NCBI GenBank assembly: GCA_021324915.1
Contig: JAJPIC010000024.1
Span: 108,020 to 172,019 of the forward strand
Reading direction: 5' to 3'
DNA: 64,000 nt
DNA from: Beijerinckiaceae bacterium
GTDB taxonomy: Bacteria; Pseudomonadota; Alphaproteobacteria; Rhizobiales; Beijerinckiaceae
Notes under the pieces: generated by a model
Database searches by the model: none
What the model saw: only the letters and a program-made list of their open reading frames with translations
What the model was told of the DNA's origin: nothing
Translations under genes and position numbers: made by a program
Part shown: positions 35,577 through 44,255 of the stretch, piece by piece
Numbering within the stretch: position 1 is the first letter of the stretch
Layout: each line of letters starts with the position of its first letter

Positions 35577-36714
35577 GGCGATCCTTGCGAATGGGTTTTT
35601 GCGAAAGTTCGCCGCAAAGCGCGAGATATTTTTCGGCGCAAAGTCCGGTGGCAAATTCCATGCCTCGTGATTGCAACAGGCGCGTGTCGATCGGATCGGC
35701 GAGCGCGGCGAGAATTGCTTGCGCGAGCGCTTCGACATCGCCGACCGGCGCCAATCGTCCAAACTTTCCGTTCGCCAGGATTTCCGAAGGGCCGAAGGTG
35801 CAATCGGTGCTGACGACCTGCGTCCCGCACGCGAGCGCTTCGACGAGCACGTTGCCGAATCCCTCGAAGCGAGAGGAAAGCACCAGTGCCGCAGCCTGAC
35901 GCATAAAGGGCAGCGGATTGGCGACGAACCCGGGCATATCGACCAGATCCGCGAGGCCGAGGGAGGCGGCGAGTCTTCCCAATTCGGCCCTCAACGGACC
36001 CTCACCGAGAATGATGAGACGAACATCGCGCGAGCGATTGACGATTGCGAGCGCGCGAATGAGGGTGGCGTGATCCTTTTGCTCGACCATTCGGCCAACT
36101 GCCACGAGCACGCTCGATTCGCCGAACCAGCGATGTGCAATCGGCTCGGCCGCACGCGCCTCGAAGGAGTCGTCGATGAGGCCGTTATGAATCACGCGAA
36201 CAGATCCATTGGTGAGCCCGCAGATTTTCTCGACTTCGGTCGCCACGCCTTGCGAGACGGCGACGATCGCATCGGCTTTGCGCAGGGATAGCCGATAGAG
36301 AAGCGGAACCGCCCTGTATTGCAAGCTTGGCCGCTTCGCTTGTTGCGAGAGCGCGTTGTGCTGCGTGACAATGACGCAGCTTCGCGCAAACGCGAGGGAT
36401 ACGGCCCAGAGCGCGATAATATTCATGTGCTCCGTATTGCTGATCAGAAACGCAGGCCGCTCTTGTCGCAAAAACCCAATGAGAGGCAGGAGAGCTGCGG
36501 CAGGCCGGGTGACATCGAGAGATATCACGCGCGCGCCCGAAGGAATCGCATCGAGCAATTCGCCACGCCGACGATGCAACAAAAACGTGACCTGCATGCC
36601 GGCTGCAAGAAAATGCGGTGCCAAGCCGACATGCAGACGTTCTGCCCCTCCGCCGGAAAGATCGGGCAGATAGATCACGAGTTCCTTGCCGGCGAGATAC
36701 GTATCGCCGCTCAT
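35569..36714 (-). CDS. Family 4 glycosyltransferase
   Basis: GT-B glycosyltransferase of 381 residues. The N-terminal Rossmann domain shows LVIYLPDLSGGGAERLHVGLA, typical of GT4. The C-terminal domain has VLVAVGRMVEQKDHATLIRALA, LIILGEGPLRAELGRLA and the donor-site ALVLSSRFEGFGNVLVEALACGT with the expected E-x7-E. ATG 36714 overlaps the stop of the flippase fusion gene (ATGA). The track start at 36957 is rejected. Confidence 0.92.
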   Translation of the reverse strand: MSGDTYLAGKELVIYLPDLSGGGAERLHVGLAPHFLAAGMQVTFLLHRRRGELLDAIPSGARVISLDVTRPAAALLPLIGFLRQERPAFLISNTEHMNIIALWAVSLAFARSCVIVTQHNALSQQAKRPSLQYRAVPLLYRLSLRKADAIVAVSQGVATEVEKICGLTNGSVRVIHNGLIDDSFEARAAEPIAHRWFGESSVLVAVGRMVEQKDHATLIRALAIVNRSRDVRLIILGEGPLRAELGRLAASLGLADLVDMPGFVANPLPFMRQAAALVLSSRFEGFGNVLVEALACGTQVVSTDCTFGPSEILANGKFGRLAPVGDVEALAQAILAALADPIDTRLLQSRGMEFATGLCAEKYLALCGELSQKPIRKDRHA

Positions 36715-39179
36715 GCTTTCGCCGCGGCGCGCTCGGCCTCGACCGAGGCGACAATGTCCATCAGTTTCTCCGCGCGCGCATGCCACGTCTCGAGATGCGC
36801 GCCGGCGTCGATGTTGCGGCGGCACTGTGGCTTTGTGACAAGATCCGTCACCAGAGTCGCGAATTGCTCCGGCGCGTCGATGATGTGCAGGCGCTGCGCC
36901 AAATGCCGCGCCTGCGGAATGTCGGTCGTCACCACCTCCATTCCGGCGTTGAGGCAATGGTAATAGCGCAAAGGATCGAGGTAATGCGTGAGACGCGTAT
37001 TGGCGCGATAAGGCGCGAAGGTCATCGAGTATTCGCTGGCTAGCCGGACAATGTCGGCGTTCTTATAAGGTCCGCGATAGACGACGTTGGGCGACTTCTT
37101 CTGCACTTGCTCCAAGCGCTCGGCGATCAGCGGAGTCTTTGTGAGCCGTCCCCAGATGACGAATTGAATCTGCGGGTTCAACCGTGCCACCGCTTCGAGG
37201 AGATCGAAGTCGAAGCGCTGATCCAGGCTCGCGAGAATGAGCACGCGGCTCGCGTCGAAAACCGCGGGCGCGACCGGCTTCAGATCCGACGCGTTCCCGA
37301 GATGGCGCGACTGTGGAAATAATTCGGCGAGTGTCGGCGCCGAATGCACGATGAAATCGGCCGATCGCACAAGATCTTCTTGCGCGCGGCGGGCACGCGC
37401 GAGCTCTTCGCCCGTCTTGTCGTAGAGCAGATCGTCGTGCATATCCAAGCACCAGAGACCGCCGCAGAGGATCTTCAGGATCCGGGTCAGTCGCGGGAAG
37501 ACGAGATTGGTGGAATTGAAGATCAAGGGCTGCGGCGCGGTCCGACATTGCTTCGTCATCCATATGACGAAACCGACAATGGAGACGGATCGCGGTCGCT
37601 CCTCGCCGATAAGTGTGATGATTGGCCGGCGCCGGACTTGGATATAATAGACCTTGTTGCCGAGCTCATGCAGCGCCTGCGCGAACGGGCGCCGGAACCC
37701 GGTTTCGGAATCGCTGCAGCTCATGAGGAAGATCGTGCGCCCACCTCCGGCTGTTCGGCGCGCGATGAGCGATCCGCCCTGCGCTCCCGCCATCTTGTAA
37801 TAGGCCGAGAGCTTTCGCAGCGAGATTGGAAGGAGCAATGCGGCGAATGGAGCAGCGATCGCCCAGGGCCCTAATTCTCTCCAGAAGAGGCCGATGACCG
37901 TGGCGACCCACCAAAGACCTGCGAGCCTGTAATCGGGCGATCCCACAGCGCGGGCGATCAGAACATGTAAAATAAGGTAAGGCGGAATGCCGGCGAGTTC
38001 GCCGAACCCATAGCCTTTCATTCCGACATGCGGGACGGTCAAATAGGCGGTTCCGGCGAAACATAAAATATGAACCGCATGGAAAATGGCCAGCCGCATG
38101 TTGCGAAAGAGCACGGACATGGTCGCCGTGTGCATGTTGAACATTGCGGCCGTGAGATAGGACACGGCAATATATGGGTAGATTTCGAGCACCGGCAGCC
38201 AGCGGGCGCCGAAGATCATTGGGATGATCCAACGGCCGAACCAGGCAAAGCCGAGGACGATCGACCCGGTTGCGAGGAGCTGTAGCTCCATTCCTTCGCT
38301 GATGGCTTTGCGTATGCGCGGGAGATCGTCTTGAAAGCGCGCCAGAACGGCAAGCGATATGCGCCAGGCGATGGTCCTTAAAATGCCGAGCATTTCCAGA
38401 ATGCCCACCGCCATGCCGATGATGCCGACCGCGTAAGCCCCGAGCGCTGGGCCGACGATCAGCGGATTGACGAGCATGCGCAGCTGCCAAATCCAGTTGG
38501 CGAACGAGAAAGACGTCGTGTAGCGCAGCATTTCCTGCGCAGCGGCTCCGTCCCAGCGCAGAATGGGCCAGCGCCGTGCGTAATAATGGGCGAGAACGAG
38601 CGTGCCGGCCTGCTGGATAATCCAGGCGAAGGCCAAGGCGACAGGGCTGCGGTTCAGGAGAACAAAGGGAATTGCGATGAAATAATAGCCGACCTGACCG
38701 GTAATTTCGGTGAGCGCGACGGCGCGGTAATTGAGCGCACGTTCGAGCGGGATCAGCGCCGGAACGGTGAGCAATTGAAGCGGCGCCGCCAGGATCATGA
38801 CGCCCATGACCTGCGAAAATCCTTCGACCTTGACGAAGCCGGAAAGGACATCGCGGCCGGCCTCGGCGCCGACGACCAGCGCGACGGACATTGCAATGAG
38901 TATGACGTAGGAAGTTCCGATATATCGCTCGCCGAGCTCGCCCGCGTGCCGCAGGAGAAAAACGCCGATCCCCAATTGGCCGAGCGCGATCGCATATTGA
39001 TAAAGGTTGAACGCGGCGACGAAAGCGCCGTATTTGGTCGGGCCGAGGATGCGTGCGATCAACAGCACGCCGATGAATTTCAAAACGACCGAGACAATTT
39101 GACGCCCGAAGAGCAGGGCGCCGCCTTTCATCACCGACGAGCGATAGCTCACGGCTTCGGCCTGGACTTTGGTGCTCAT
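36711..39179 (-). CDS. Polysaccharide flippase fused to a glycosyltransferase
   Basis: One frame of 822 residues joins two functions normally on separate proteins. Residues 1 to about 460 are a Wzx-type flippase with roughly 12-14 helices (KGGALLFGRQIVSVVLKFIG, ARILGPTKYGAFVAAFNLYQ, TSFSFANWIWQLRMLVNPL). After a Gly/Arg-rich linker, residues about 475-822 form a GT-B glycosyltransferase (TIFLMSCSDSETGFRRPFAQ, LDMHDDLLYDK, LDPLRYYHCLNAGMEVVTTD). No stop or frame change separates them. ATG 39179 is used; ATG 39239, which has AGGA five bases upstream, is a real alternative. It heads the minus-strand operon. Confidence 0.88.
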   Translation of the reverse strand: MSTKVQAEAVSYRSSVMKGGALLFGRQIVSVVLKFIGVLLIARILGPTKYGAFVAAFNLYQYAIALGQLGIGVFLLRHAGELGERYIGTSYVILIAMSVALVVGAEAGRDVLSGFVKVEGFSQVMGVMILAAPLQLLTVPALIPLERALNYRAVALTEITGQVGYYFIAIPFVLLNRSPVALAFAWIIQQAGTLVLAHYYARRWPILRWDGAAAQEMLRYTTSFSFANWIWQLRMLVNPLIVGPALGAYAVGIIGMAVGILEMLGILRTIAWRISLAVLARFQDDLPRIRKAISEGMELQLLATGSIVLGFAWFGRWIIPMIFGARWLPVLEIYPYIAVSYLTAAMFNMHTATMSVLFRNMRLAIFHAVHILCFAGTAYLTVPHVGMKGYGFGELAGIPPYLILHVLIARAVGSPDYRLAGLWWVATVIGLFWRELGPWAIAAPFAALLLPISLRKLSAYYKMAGAQGGSLIARRTAGGGRTIFLMSCSDSETGFRRPFAQALHELGNKVYYIQVRRRPIITLIGEERPRSVSIVGFVIWMTKQCRTAPQPLIFNSTNLVFPRLTRILKILCGGLWCLDMHDDLLYDKTGEELARARRAQEDLVRSADFIVHSAPTLAELFPQSRHLGNASDLKPVAPAVFDASRVLILASLDQRFDFDLLEAVARLNPQIQFVIWGRLTKTPLIAERLEQVQKKSPNVVYRGPYKNADIVRLASEYSMTFAPYRANTRLTHYLDPLRYYHCLNAGMEVVTTDIPQARHLAQRLHIIDAPEQFATLVTDLVTKPQCRRNIDAGAHLETWHARAEKLMDIVASVEAERAAAKA

Positions 39180-39219
39180 GTCGGCTGATACGCTCCGGTG
39201 AGGACCATGGCCTTGGCTG

Positions 39220-39267
39220 TCAGATCCCGAGATTTCCATCAGATCCTGAGATCTCTTCAGATCCTGA
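39220..39267. promoter_or_regulatory. Three phased TCAG-N3-CTGA sites between divergent polysaccharide genes
   Basis: TCAGATCCCGA (39220-39230), TCAGATCCTGA (39239-39249) and TCAGATCCTGA (39257-39267) are spaced 19 and 18 bases apart, about two helix turns. Each is an inverted repeat except for one base in the first. They lie between the flippase fusion gene and the ligase gene and could be a regulator's operators. If translation begins at 39239, one or two copies overlap coding. Confidence 0.4.
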
Positions 39268-39376
39268 AATTGTCGCAAAAATCGGACCGCGAGGAACCTC
39301 TCGCAGCCCTACTTCAGATGTGCGATTAACCTGCTATGCTTTCATTCGCTTGAAAGCAGACGCGCGGGAAGTTTTG

Positions 39377-40726
39377 ATGACGTTCAGGAGCGTTGAGACA
39401 TATGGCGCGGCTCAGGCCCGCCGGCAATCGGACGTCGGCCTGTTCGATTCGCCTATCGAAACGGGCCTCACGTTTTTCATTCTCCTCTTCCCTGTCATCG
39501 GCACGTTCTTTCCATTCGAGGATTATCGGACGCAGCAGCTTAACGGCCAGTTGCAGACCTTCAGCGAGAGCACGCTGAGCTCCGGGACGATCGGCTTTGC
39601 GGTGATGCTCGTCCTCTTTTCCTACTGGTCGCTGCGACGCGGGCATGCGAGCCTCGTCGGCTTCCTGCGGATCTGGCCGCTCTGGGGCTTCACGCTCTAC
39701 GCACTTCTCGCATCGAGCTGGGCGGAAGCGCCGGGCATTAGTCTCAATCGGGGAGGACGCATGGCGATCATGATTCTCGCCGCGTCCTATCTCGTTCAAC
39801 GCCATCCTCTGAAGAAGCTCATCGCGATGCTCACCATCGCGCTCTTCGTCTCGGCCTGCCTGTCGATTGCGGTTGCAGTATTCGTGCCGAGCCTCGGCGT
39901 CACTTTCGGCTACAGCGCTTATAGCGGCGCCTGGCGCGGCGCCTTCGACCAGAAGAACAATCTCGGCGCCATGGCCTCCATCGCCATTATCGTTTCGGCT
40001 TACTCGTTTCGGATCAAAGCCAATCCGGTCATCGCGCTACCGACGATCCTGGCTTGCGCCCTTCTGTCCGTCACTGCGCGTTCCGCGACCTCAGCGATTG
40101 CCACGGTCGTGAGCGGATTGGTCGCATCCTACCTCATTCAGTTCGTGCGCGTCCGTCGCCCTCAAGACAAGATTACACTCGCGGCGATTGGTCTCATCCT
40201 TGTGATGGGCTCGATGAGCCTCGTCTATTTCGCGGGGGATCTTCTCAATTCCATCGGCCGAGATTCGACCTTTACCGGCCGGGATACGATTTGGGCTCTC
40301 GTGCGCGTTGCTATCGATCAGCGGCCGATATGGGGATATGGACTTGGCTTCTGGCAAAGTTCCAGCGGCATTCTCGCCGAGATCTGGAATGCTTTGCGCT
40401 GGGACGCGCCGGAGGCGCACAACACTTGGCTTGATGCGTGGCTGCAGCTTGGCCTTGTCGGTCTTCTGTGGCTCATTTCGCTTTGGCTGCTCGCAGCGAA
40501 GGACATTATCGTTCTCCTTCTGTCGACGAGGGTAGAAGCCGTCGTGTTCTGGGCCGCCATTCTTGTCGATATTCTCGTCCGGAGCTTCACCGAAACTTTG
40601 ACCATAGACCCCGGCATTCAATGGATGTTCTGGTTCGCTCTTGCGTTCGCGAGCATACAAAAGCTGCGAGCGGAATATCACGCGGCCCCGAGCGACCGCT
40701 ACAGCTTCTCCGCTCCGACGCGCTGA
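39377..40726 (+). CDS. O-antigen ligase / polysaccharide polymerase family membrane protein
   Basis: Integral membrane protein of 449 residues with about 11-12 helices, of the Wzy_C/WaaL group (ExoQ-like). The long periplasmic loop carries GRDSTFTGRDTIWALV, IWGYGLGFWQ and the conserved His in DAPEAHNTWLDAWLQLGLVG. It would join or polymerise lipid-linked units in the periplasm. ATG 39377 has GGAAG seven bases upstream; the track start at 39320 is less likely. It is divergent from the flippase fusion gene. Confidence 0.9.
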   Translation: MTFRSVETYGAAQARRQSDVGLFDSPIETGLTFFILLFPVIGTFFPFEDYRTQQLNGQLQTFSESTLSSGTIGFAVMLVLFSYWSLRRGHASLVGFLRIWPLWGFTLYALLASSWAEAPGISLNRGGRMAIMILAASYLVQRHPLKKLIAMLTIALFVSACLSIAVAVFVPSLGVTFGYSAYSGAWRGAFDQKNNLGAMASIAIIVSAYSFRIKANPVIALPTILACALLSVTARSATSAIATVVSGLVASYLIQFVRVRRPQDKITLAAIGLILVMGSMSLVYFAGDLLNSIGRDSTFTGRDTIWALVRVAIDQRPIWGYGLGFWQSSSGILAEIWNALRWDAPEAHNTWLDAWLQLGLVGLLWLISLWLLAAKDIIVLLLSTRVEAVVFWAAILVDILVRSFTETLTIDPGIQWMFWFALAFASIQKLRAEYHAAPSDRYSFSAPTR

Positions 40727-40756
40727 AAATCGAGCGTCTCTCAGAATGTGATTTCA

Positions 40757-41098
40757 TCAGGCTCGGCTGGTCACGATGATGAAAAGCCCGAGCAGGACGC
40801 AGGCGACACCGAGCATGCCTGAGAGGGAGAATCGTTCCCCGAAGACGAGGACAGAACCGGCATAGACCATGACGAAGGTCAGCGCAGTGAACGGATAGAC
40901 GATGAGGAGCGGCGCGCGCGACAGCGCCCAGATCCAAAGGATCGTGCTGGCGCCGTAACACATCAATCCACCGATGATGATGGGATTGATGAAATCGGCC
41001 ATGATCTGCGCGCCGCTCGCTCCGGATTTGAATAGGCATTGGCCGCTCGCCGCCAAAAGTGAGCTCAGCAGCAAAATGAAATAGATTATGGGATTCAC
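40757..41098 (-). CDS. Small four-helix transporter of the SMR/EamA superfamily, ArnE-like
   Basis: Inner-membrane protein of 113 residues with four helices (IIYFILLLSSLLAASGQCLF at the start, MLGVACVLLGLFIIVTS at the end). The size and motif ASGQCLFKSGA match ArnE/ArnF, which move undecaprenyl-phosphate sugars across the membrane. The GTG start at 41098 follows GGGGAGAG. Two genes upstream are a DPM1-like GT2 and a GT-C transferase, which makes this a lipid-linked-sugar carrier rather than a drug exporter. Confidence 0.78.
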   Translation of the reverse strand: MNPIIYFILLLSSLLAASGQCLFKSGASGAQIMADFINPIIIGGLMCYGASTILWIWALSRAPLLIVYPFTALTFVMVYAGSVLVFGERFSLSGMLGVACVLLGLFIIVTSRA

Positions 41099-41132
41099 GG
41101 CAAATCTCTCCCCAAGCTGCCGACGTTCGTCT

Positions 41133-42116
41133 TCATGCGATTGGCTTTCCTTCGGTTGCTGCGCCGCGGACCACTTCGCGAATGAGATAAATGGGCCGGC
41201 GTTTGCTTTCGATGTAAAGCCGCCCGAGATATTCGCCGATCATGCCGAGCACCAGAAGTTGGGCGCTCCCCAAAAGGAGAACCACGGTGATCAAGCTCGT
41301 CCAGCCCCGCACCGACTTTGCGAACAGCCAGCTGAATAAAACGTAGAAGAGGCAAAGAAGCCCTACGAGGCCGAAGAGAACGCCGAAGTAGGAGGCAACT
41401 CGAAGAGGTTGCGTCGAAAAGCCGGTAATGGCGTCGATCGCCAATTGCAGCATTTTCCGGAACGGATATTTCGTTTCGCCCGCAAATCGCTCGTCGCGCT
41501 GATAAGGGAAGGGGACTTGCTTGAGGCCGATCCAGCTCACGAGCCCGCGCACGAAGCGCTGGCTTTCCGGCATGGTGTTGAGGATGTCGACCACCCGCCG
41601 GCTCATCAGACGGAAATCACCTGTATCGACCGGGATCTGAACATCCGTGACGCGATCGAGAACCCGATAGAACCAATGGGCCGTCAGTCGCTTGAGCGCC
41701 GTCTCCCCTTTCCGCGCGAGCCGCTGACCGTAGACCACGTCGGCGCCCTGATCCATTACCGCCATCATCGGGCCGAGAAGCTCGGGCGGGTCCTGCAGGT
41801 CGGCATCGAGCACCAGAACGCGCGCGCCGCGCGCCGTCGCAAGTCCGGCAGAGAGCGCGAGCTGATGGCCATGATTCTTGGTGAGTGCGACGCCGATCAC
41901 GTGGGGCGAATTCTTGGTCGCCGTCTCGATCAGCGGCCAGGTGCGATCGGTCGAGCCGTCGTCGATTAGGACGATCTCGTAGCTCACAATACCGGCCTGG
42001 GCGACCGCGGCTGCGACCCGCCGCAACAGTTCCGGTATTCCGGCTTCCTCGTTGTAGCAGGGAATGACGATCGATAAATCCAAGGACTGCTCCCGGTTGG
42101 AAAATGGTGCGCTCAT
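41133..42116 (-). CDS. Polyprenyl-phosphate sugar synthase (GT2, ArnC/GtrB/DPM1-like)
   Basis: Membrane-anchored glycosyltransferase of 327 residues that charges undecaprenyl phosphate with one sugar. Marks: LSIVIPCYNEEAGIPELL, IVLIDDGSTDRTWPLI, the DxD in VLVLDADLQDPPELLGPM, and KYPFRKMLQLAIDAITGFS ahead of two C-terminal helices. The ATG at 42116 follows GGAG by eight bases; ATG 42131 lacks a ribosome site. It follows the GT-C gene by four bases and precedes the ArnE-like gene. Confidence 0.92.
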   Translation of the reverse strand: MSAPFSNREQSLDLSIVIPCYNEEAGIPELLRRVAAAVAQAGIVSYEIVLIDDGSTDRTWPLIETATKNSPHVIGVALTKNHGHQLALSAGLATARGARVLVLDADLQDPPELLGPMMAVMDQGADVVYGQRLARKGETALKRLTAHWFYRVLDRVTDVQIPVDTGDFRLMSRRVVDILNTMPESQRFVRGLVSWIGLKQVPFPYQRDERFAGETKYPFRKMLQLAIDAITGFSTQPLRVASYFGVLFGLVGLLCLFYVLFSWLFAKSVRGWTSLITVVLLLGSAQLLVLGMIGEYLGRLYIESKRRPIYLIREVVRGAATEGKPIA

Positions 42117-42120
42117 GACT

Positions 42121-43758
42121 TTAGGCTCCATGCCGAGGGGAGAGACGGATAATGTTCGCTTGCGTGTTCAGCGTCTGAAAGTCGTGCGGCGCAGCTTGCG
42201 GATCGACGACGAGGTAAATCGGTTTTGTCTTTGCCAAATCGAGCGTCGCTTGCGCGGCTTCGTTCTCCACCCAGCCCTGGATGAAAAAGATAAAGTCATT
42301 GGTGTCGGTTTTGGCGTCGATCCACGGCACGTCGATCGACCAGTTCAAATGAACCTGTGGGTTGATGAGCATCGCCGCGATGACCGGATACGCGTCTGAG
42401 ATGACGACCACCGGCCGGTCGAGCCTCGGCAATGCGAGGAGCGGTCCCGCGATGGCGCTCAATCGGACCGGGTCATTCTTGTCGTAGGGATTGCGCTCGA
42501 CGATCTTGCCCGGCAAAAAGACGATTGCCGCGATGACGAGGCAAAGACCGAGCGCGAAAGCGGATTTGCGTGCCGGCGAGACCCGCTCCGGTTCGAAGCA
42601 ACGCGCGAGCGCCAGTGCACCGACCAATGTTCCGATGAAGTAGAGAGGCTTGGCGCTTCCAGTAAGCCAAAGCGCAAGATAGGACAGCGGGCCGAGTCCG
42701 AGGACAGCGAGGCCAATACGCCGGATCGCGGCTGTCGGCGGCCGCTCGATCGCGTCGGCGAGAACGAAGGCGAGAGCGAGGGCCAATCCCGGAACGAGAT
42801 AAAGAAAATGCCGCTCGGGCTGCGGATTGGGGATCCAGAAAAGATAATTGAGCAGCACGAGCGGAAGCACGGCGGCGAGCCGTGGCAGATCGCGCGCTCT
42901 GATAAGGAGAATGATGGCGCAAACGAAGCCGAGGACGAGCAAGGGATTGAGTGCTCGCATGACGCGCAGTTGCGCGGCGCCGAAATTCGCGACGAACCGC
43001 TTCGGATTGTGCCATTCGGCGAGAAGCGCGGGAACGCTTGCATGCGCCGGGGGCGGGGAGGGCAAAAGCGCAAAAATGCCGAGCCCGATCCCGATGCCGG
43101 CAATGCCGAGCGCCGCGAGATAGGCGGCCTTCGTGAGGGAGAACCGCCCTTCGTCGAAGCAGAAGGCGAGGAACATCGGCGCCATCAAAAGGACGTCGAC
43201 GCGCATGCTGAAGGCGAGCCCGATGAGGCAGACCGCCGCGAGATCGAGGACATAGCGCCAGCTACTGCGCATGTTGCTGCGCAAGCCGACTGCGGCCAGA
43301 GCCGCGAGGATGAAAAATATCGCCGGCCACATCGGGTGGGCATATTCACCGCAGAACACCCAGATCGGGACGGTCATGACGATGACGGCTGCCGCAAGTC
43401 CGGCAGTGTTTCCGGCGAGCGCCCGCGCGATGAGACTGATCGGGATGAGGCTCGCGACCACCGAGACATAGGTGATGAGATTGAGCGCGCGGGCAAGTTC
43501 GAGCGGATGCGCGGCGAGACTGCGCAGCGTTGCGACGATCGCGAAATAGCCGCGCGATATGCCATAGCCATAGACGAGACCGCTCGCCAGGTCTTTGCCT
43601 TGAATGAAGGCGTCGAGCACGCCATCGAAGACGCGGTAACTGTCTCTCTCGCCGAACGTGTTGCGATAAGTGCAAAGGAAATGCAGGACGCCGTAAACGA
43701 GGAGGAGCAGGAGCAGCCCTGTCACGTAGCGTTTGGTGTCAGTGGCGAATTTCTTCAT
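42121..43758 (-). CDS. GT-C membrane glycosyltransferase (ArnT/GT39-like)
   Basis: Integral membrane protein of 545 residues with about 11-12 helices. The first periplasmic loop contains the acidic FGERDSYRVFDGVLDAF, the usual position of the catalytic Asp in GT-C enzymes. A soluble C-terminal domain begins near residue 430 (RPVVVISDAYPVIAAML). With the downstream GT2 and ArnE-like genes it forms a cassette that would transfer a lipid-linked sugar to its acceptor on the periplasmic side. The acceptor is unknown. Confidence 0.8.
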   Translation of the reverse strand: MKKFATDTKRYVTGLLLLLLVYGVLHFLCTYRNTFGERDSYRVFDGVLDAFIQGKDLASGLVYGYGISRGYFAIVATLRSLAAHPLELARALNLITYVSVVASLIPISLIARALAGNTAGLAAAVIVMTVPIWVFCGEYAHPMWPAIFFILAALAAVGLRSNMRSSWRYVLDLAAVCLIGLAFSMRVDVLLMAPMFLAFCFDEGRFSLTKAAYLAALGIAGIGIGLGIFALLPSPPPAHASVPALLAEWHNPKRFVANFGAAQLRVMRALNPLLVLGFVCAIILLIRARDLPRLAAVLPLVLLNYLFWIPNPQPERHFLYLVPGLALALAFVLADAIERPPTAAIRRIGLAVLGLGPLSYLALWLTGSAKPLYFIGTLVGALALARCFEPERVSPARKSAFALGLCLVIAAIVFLPGKIVERNPYDKNDPVRLSAIAGPLLALPRLDRPVVVISDAYPVIAAMLINPQVHLNWSIDVPWIDAKTDTNDFIFFIQGWVENEAAQATLDLAKTKPIYLVVDPQAAPHDFQTLNTQANIIRLSPRHGA

Positions 43759-43808
43759 TCAGGGTCCAGTCCGGCCTGATCGCGCCGGGCGCCGAGCGCC
43801 GCCGCGCT

Positions 43809-44246
43809 TCATTTTTTCAAAGCGTCCTCGAAGCGCCCGTAGGGCCCGAGCCTCACGTCCGTGCGGATGACGCGGGCCGGGTTGCCGACGACGACAGACC
43901 GCGAGGGTACGTCTTTCGTCACCACAGCTCCGGCCCCGACGAGACATTCGTCGCCGATCTCGACGCCGGGCAGGATCAGGCTGCGCGCGCCGATGAAACA
44001 GCGCCGCCCGATGCGGGTGTGGCGATAGAGTCGGCGCGTCGTGTCATGGGTGAGGATCGTGGCGCCGAAGGCGACGAAAGATTCCGGCCCCACATGCACG
44101 CCCTTGGGATAGGTCAGGTCGAAATGCGCGCTGAGGGAGAAGGTTGCCGTGGGATGAATGTCCATTCCCCAGACCTTTGTATAATAGGCGCGCTTGATGC
44201 CGACGAGGATCGAGCGCAAGGGAAGTAGGGCATTGAGCGTCGCCAT
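43809..44246 (-). CDS. Hexapeptide-repeat acyltransferase
   Basis: Cytoplasmic acetyltransferase-like protein of 145 residues with a left-handed beta-helix: imperfect hexapeptides run from HPTATFSLSAHFDL through IGRRCFIGARSLILPGVEIG to LVGAGAVVTKDV. The catalytic His is probably that in ATILTHDTTRR. The end GNPARVIRTD is typical of the maltose/galactoside O-acetyltransferase group. It probably acetylates a sugar precursor of the polymer. Confidence 0.87.
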   Translation of the reverse strand: MATLNALLPLRSILVGIKRAYYTKVWGMDIHPTATFSLSAHFDLTYPKGVHVGPESFVAFGATILTHDTTRRLYRHTRIGRRCFIGARSLILPGVEIGDECLVGAGAVVTKDVPSRSVVVGNPARVIRTDVRLGPYGRFEDALKK

Positions 44247-44255
44247 TTTTCTGAA

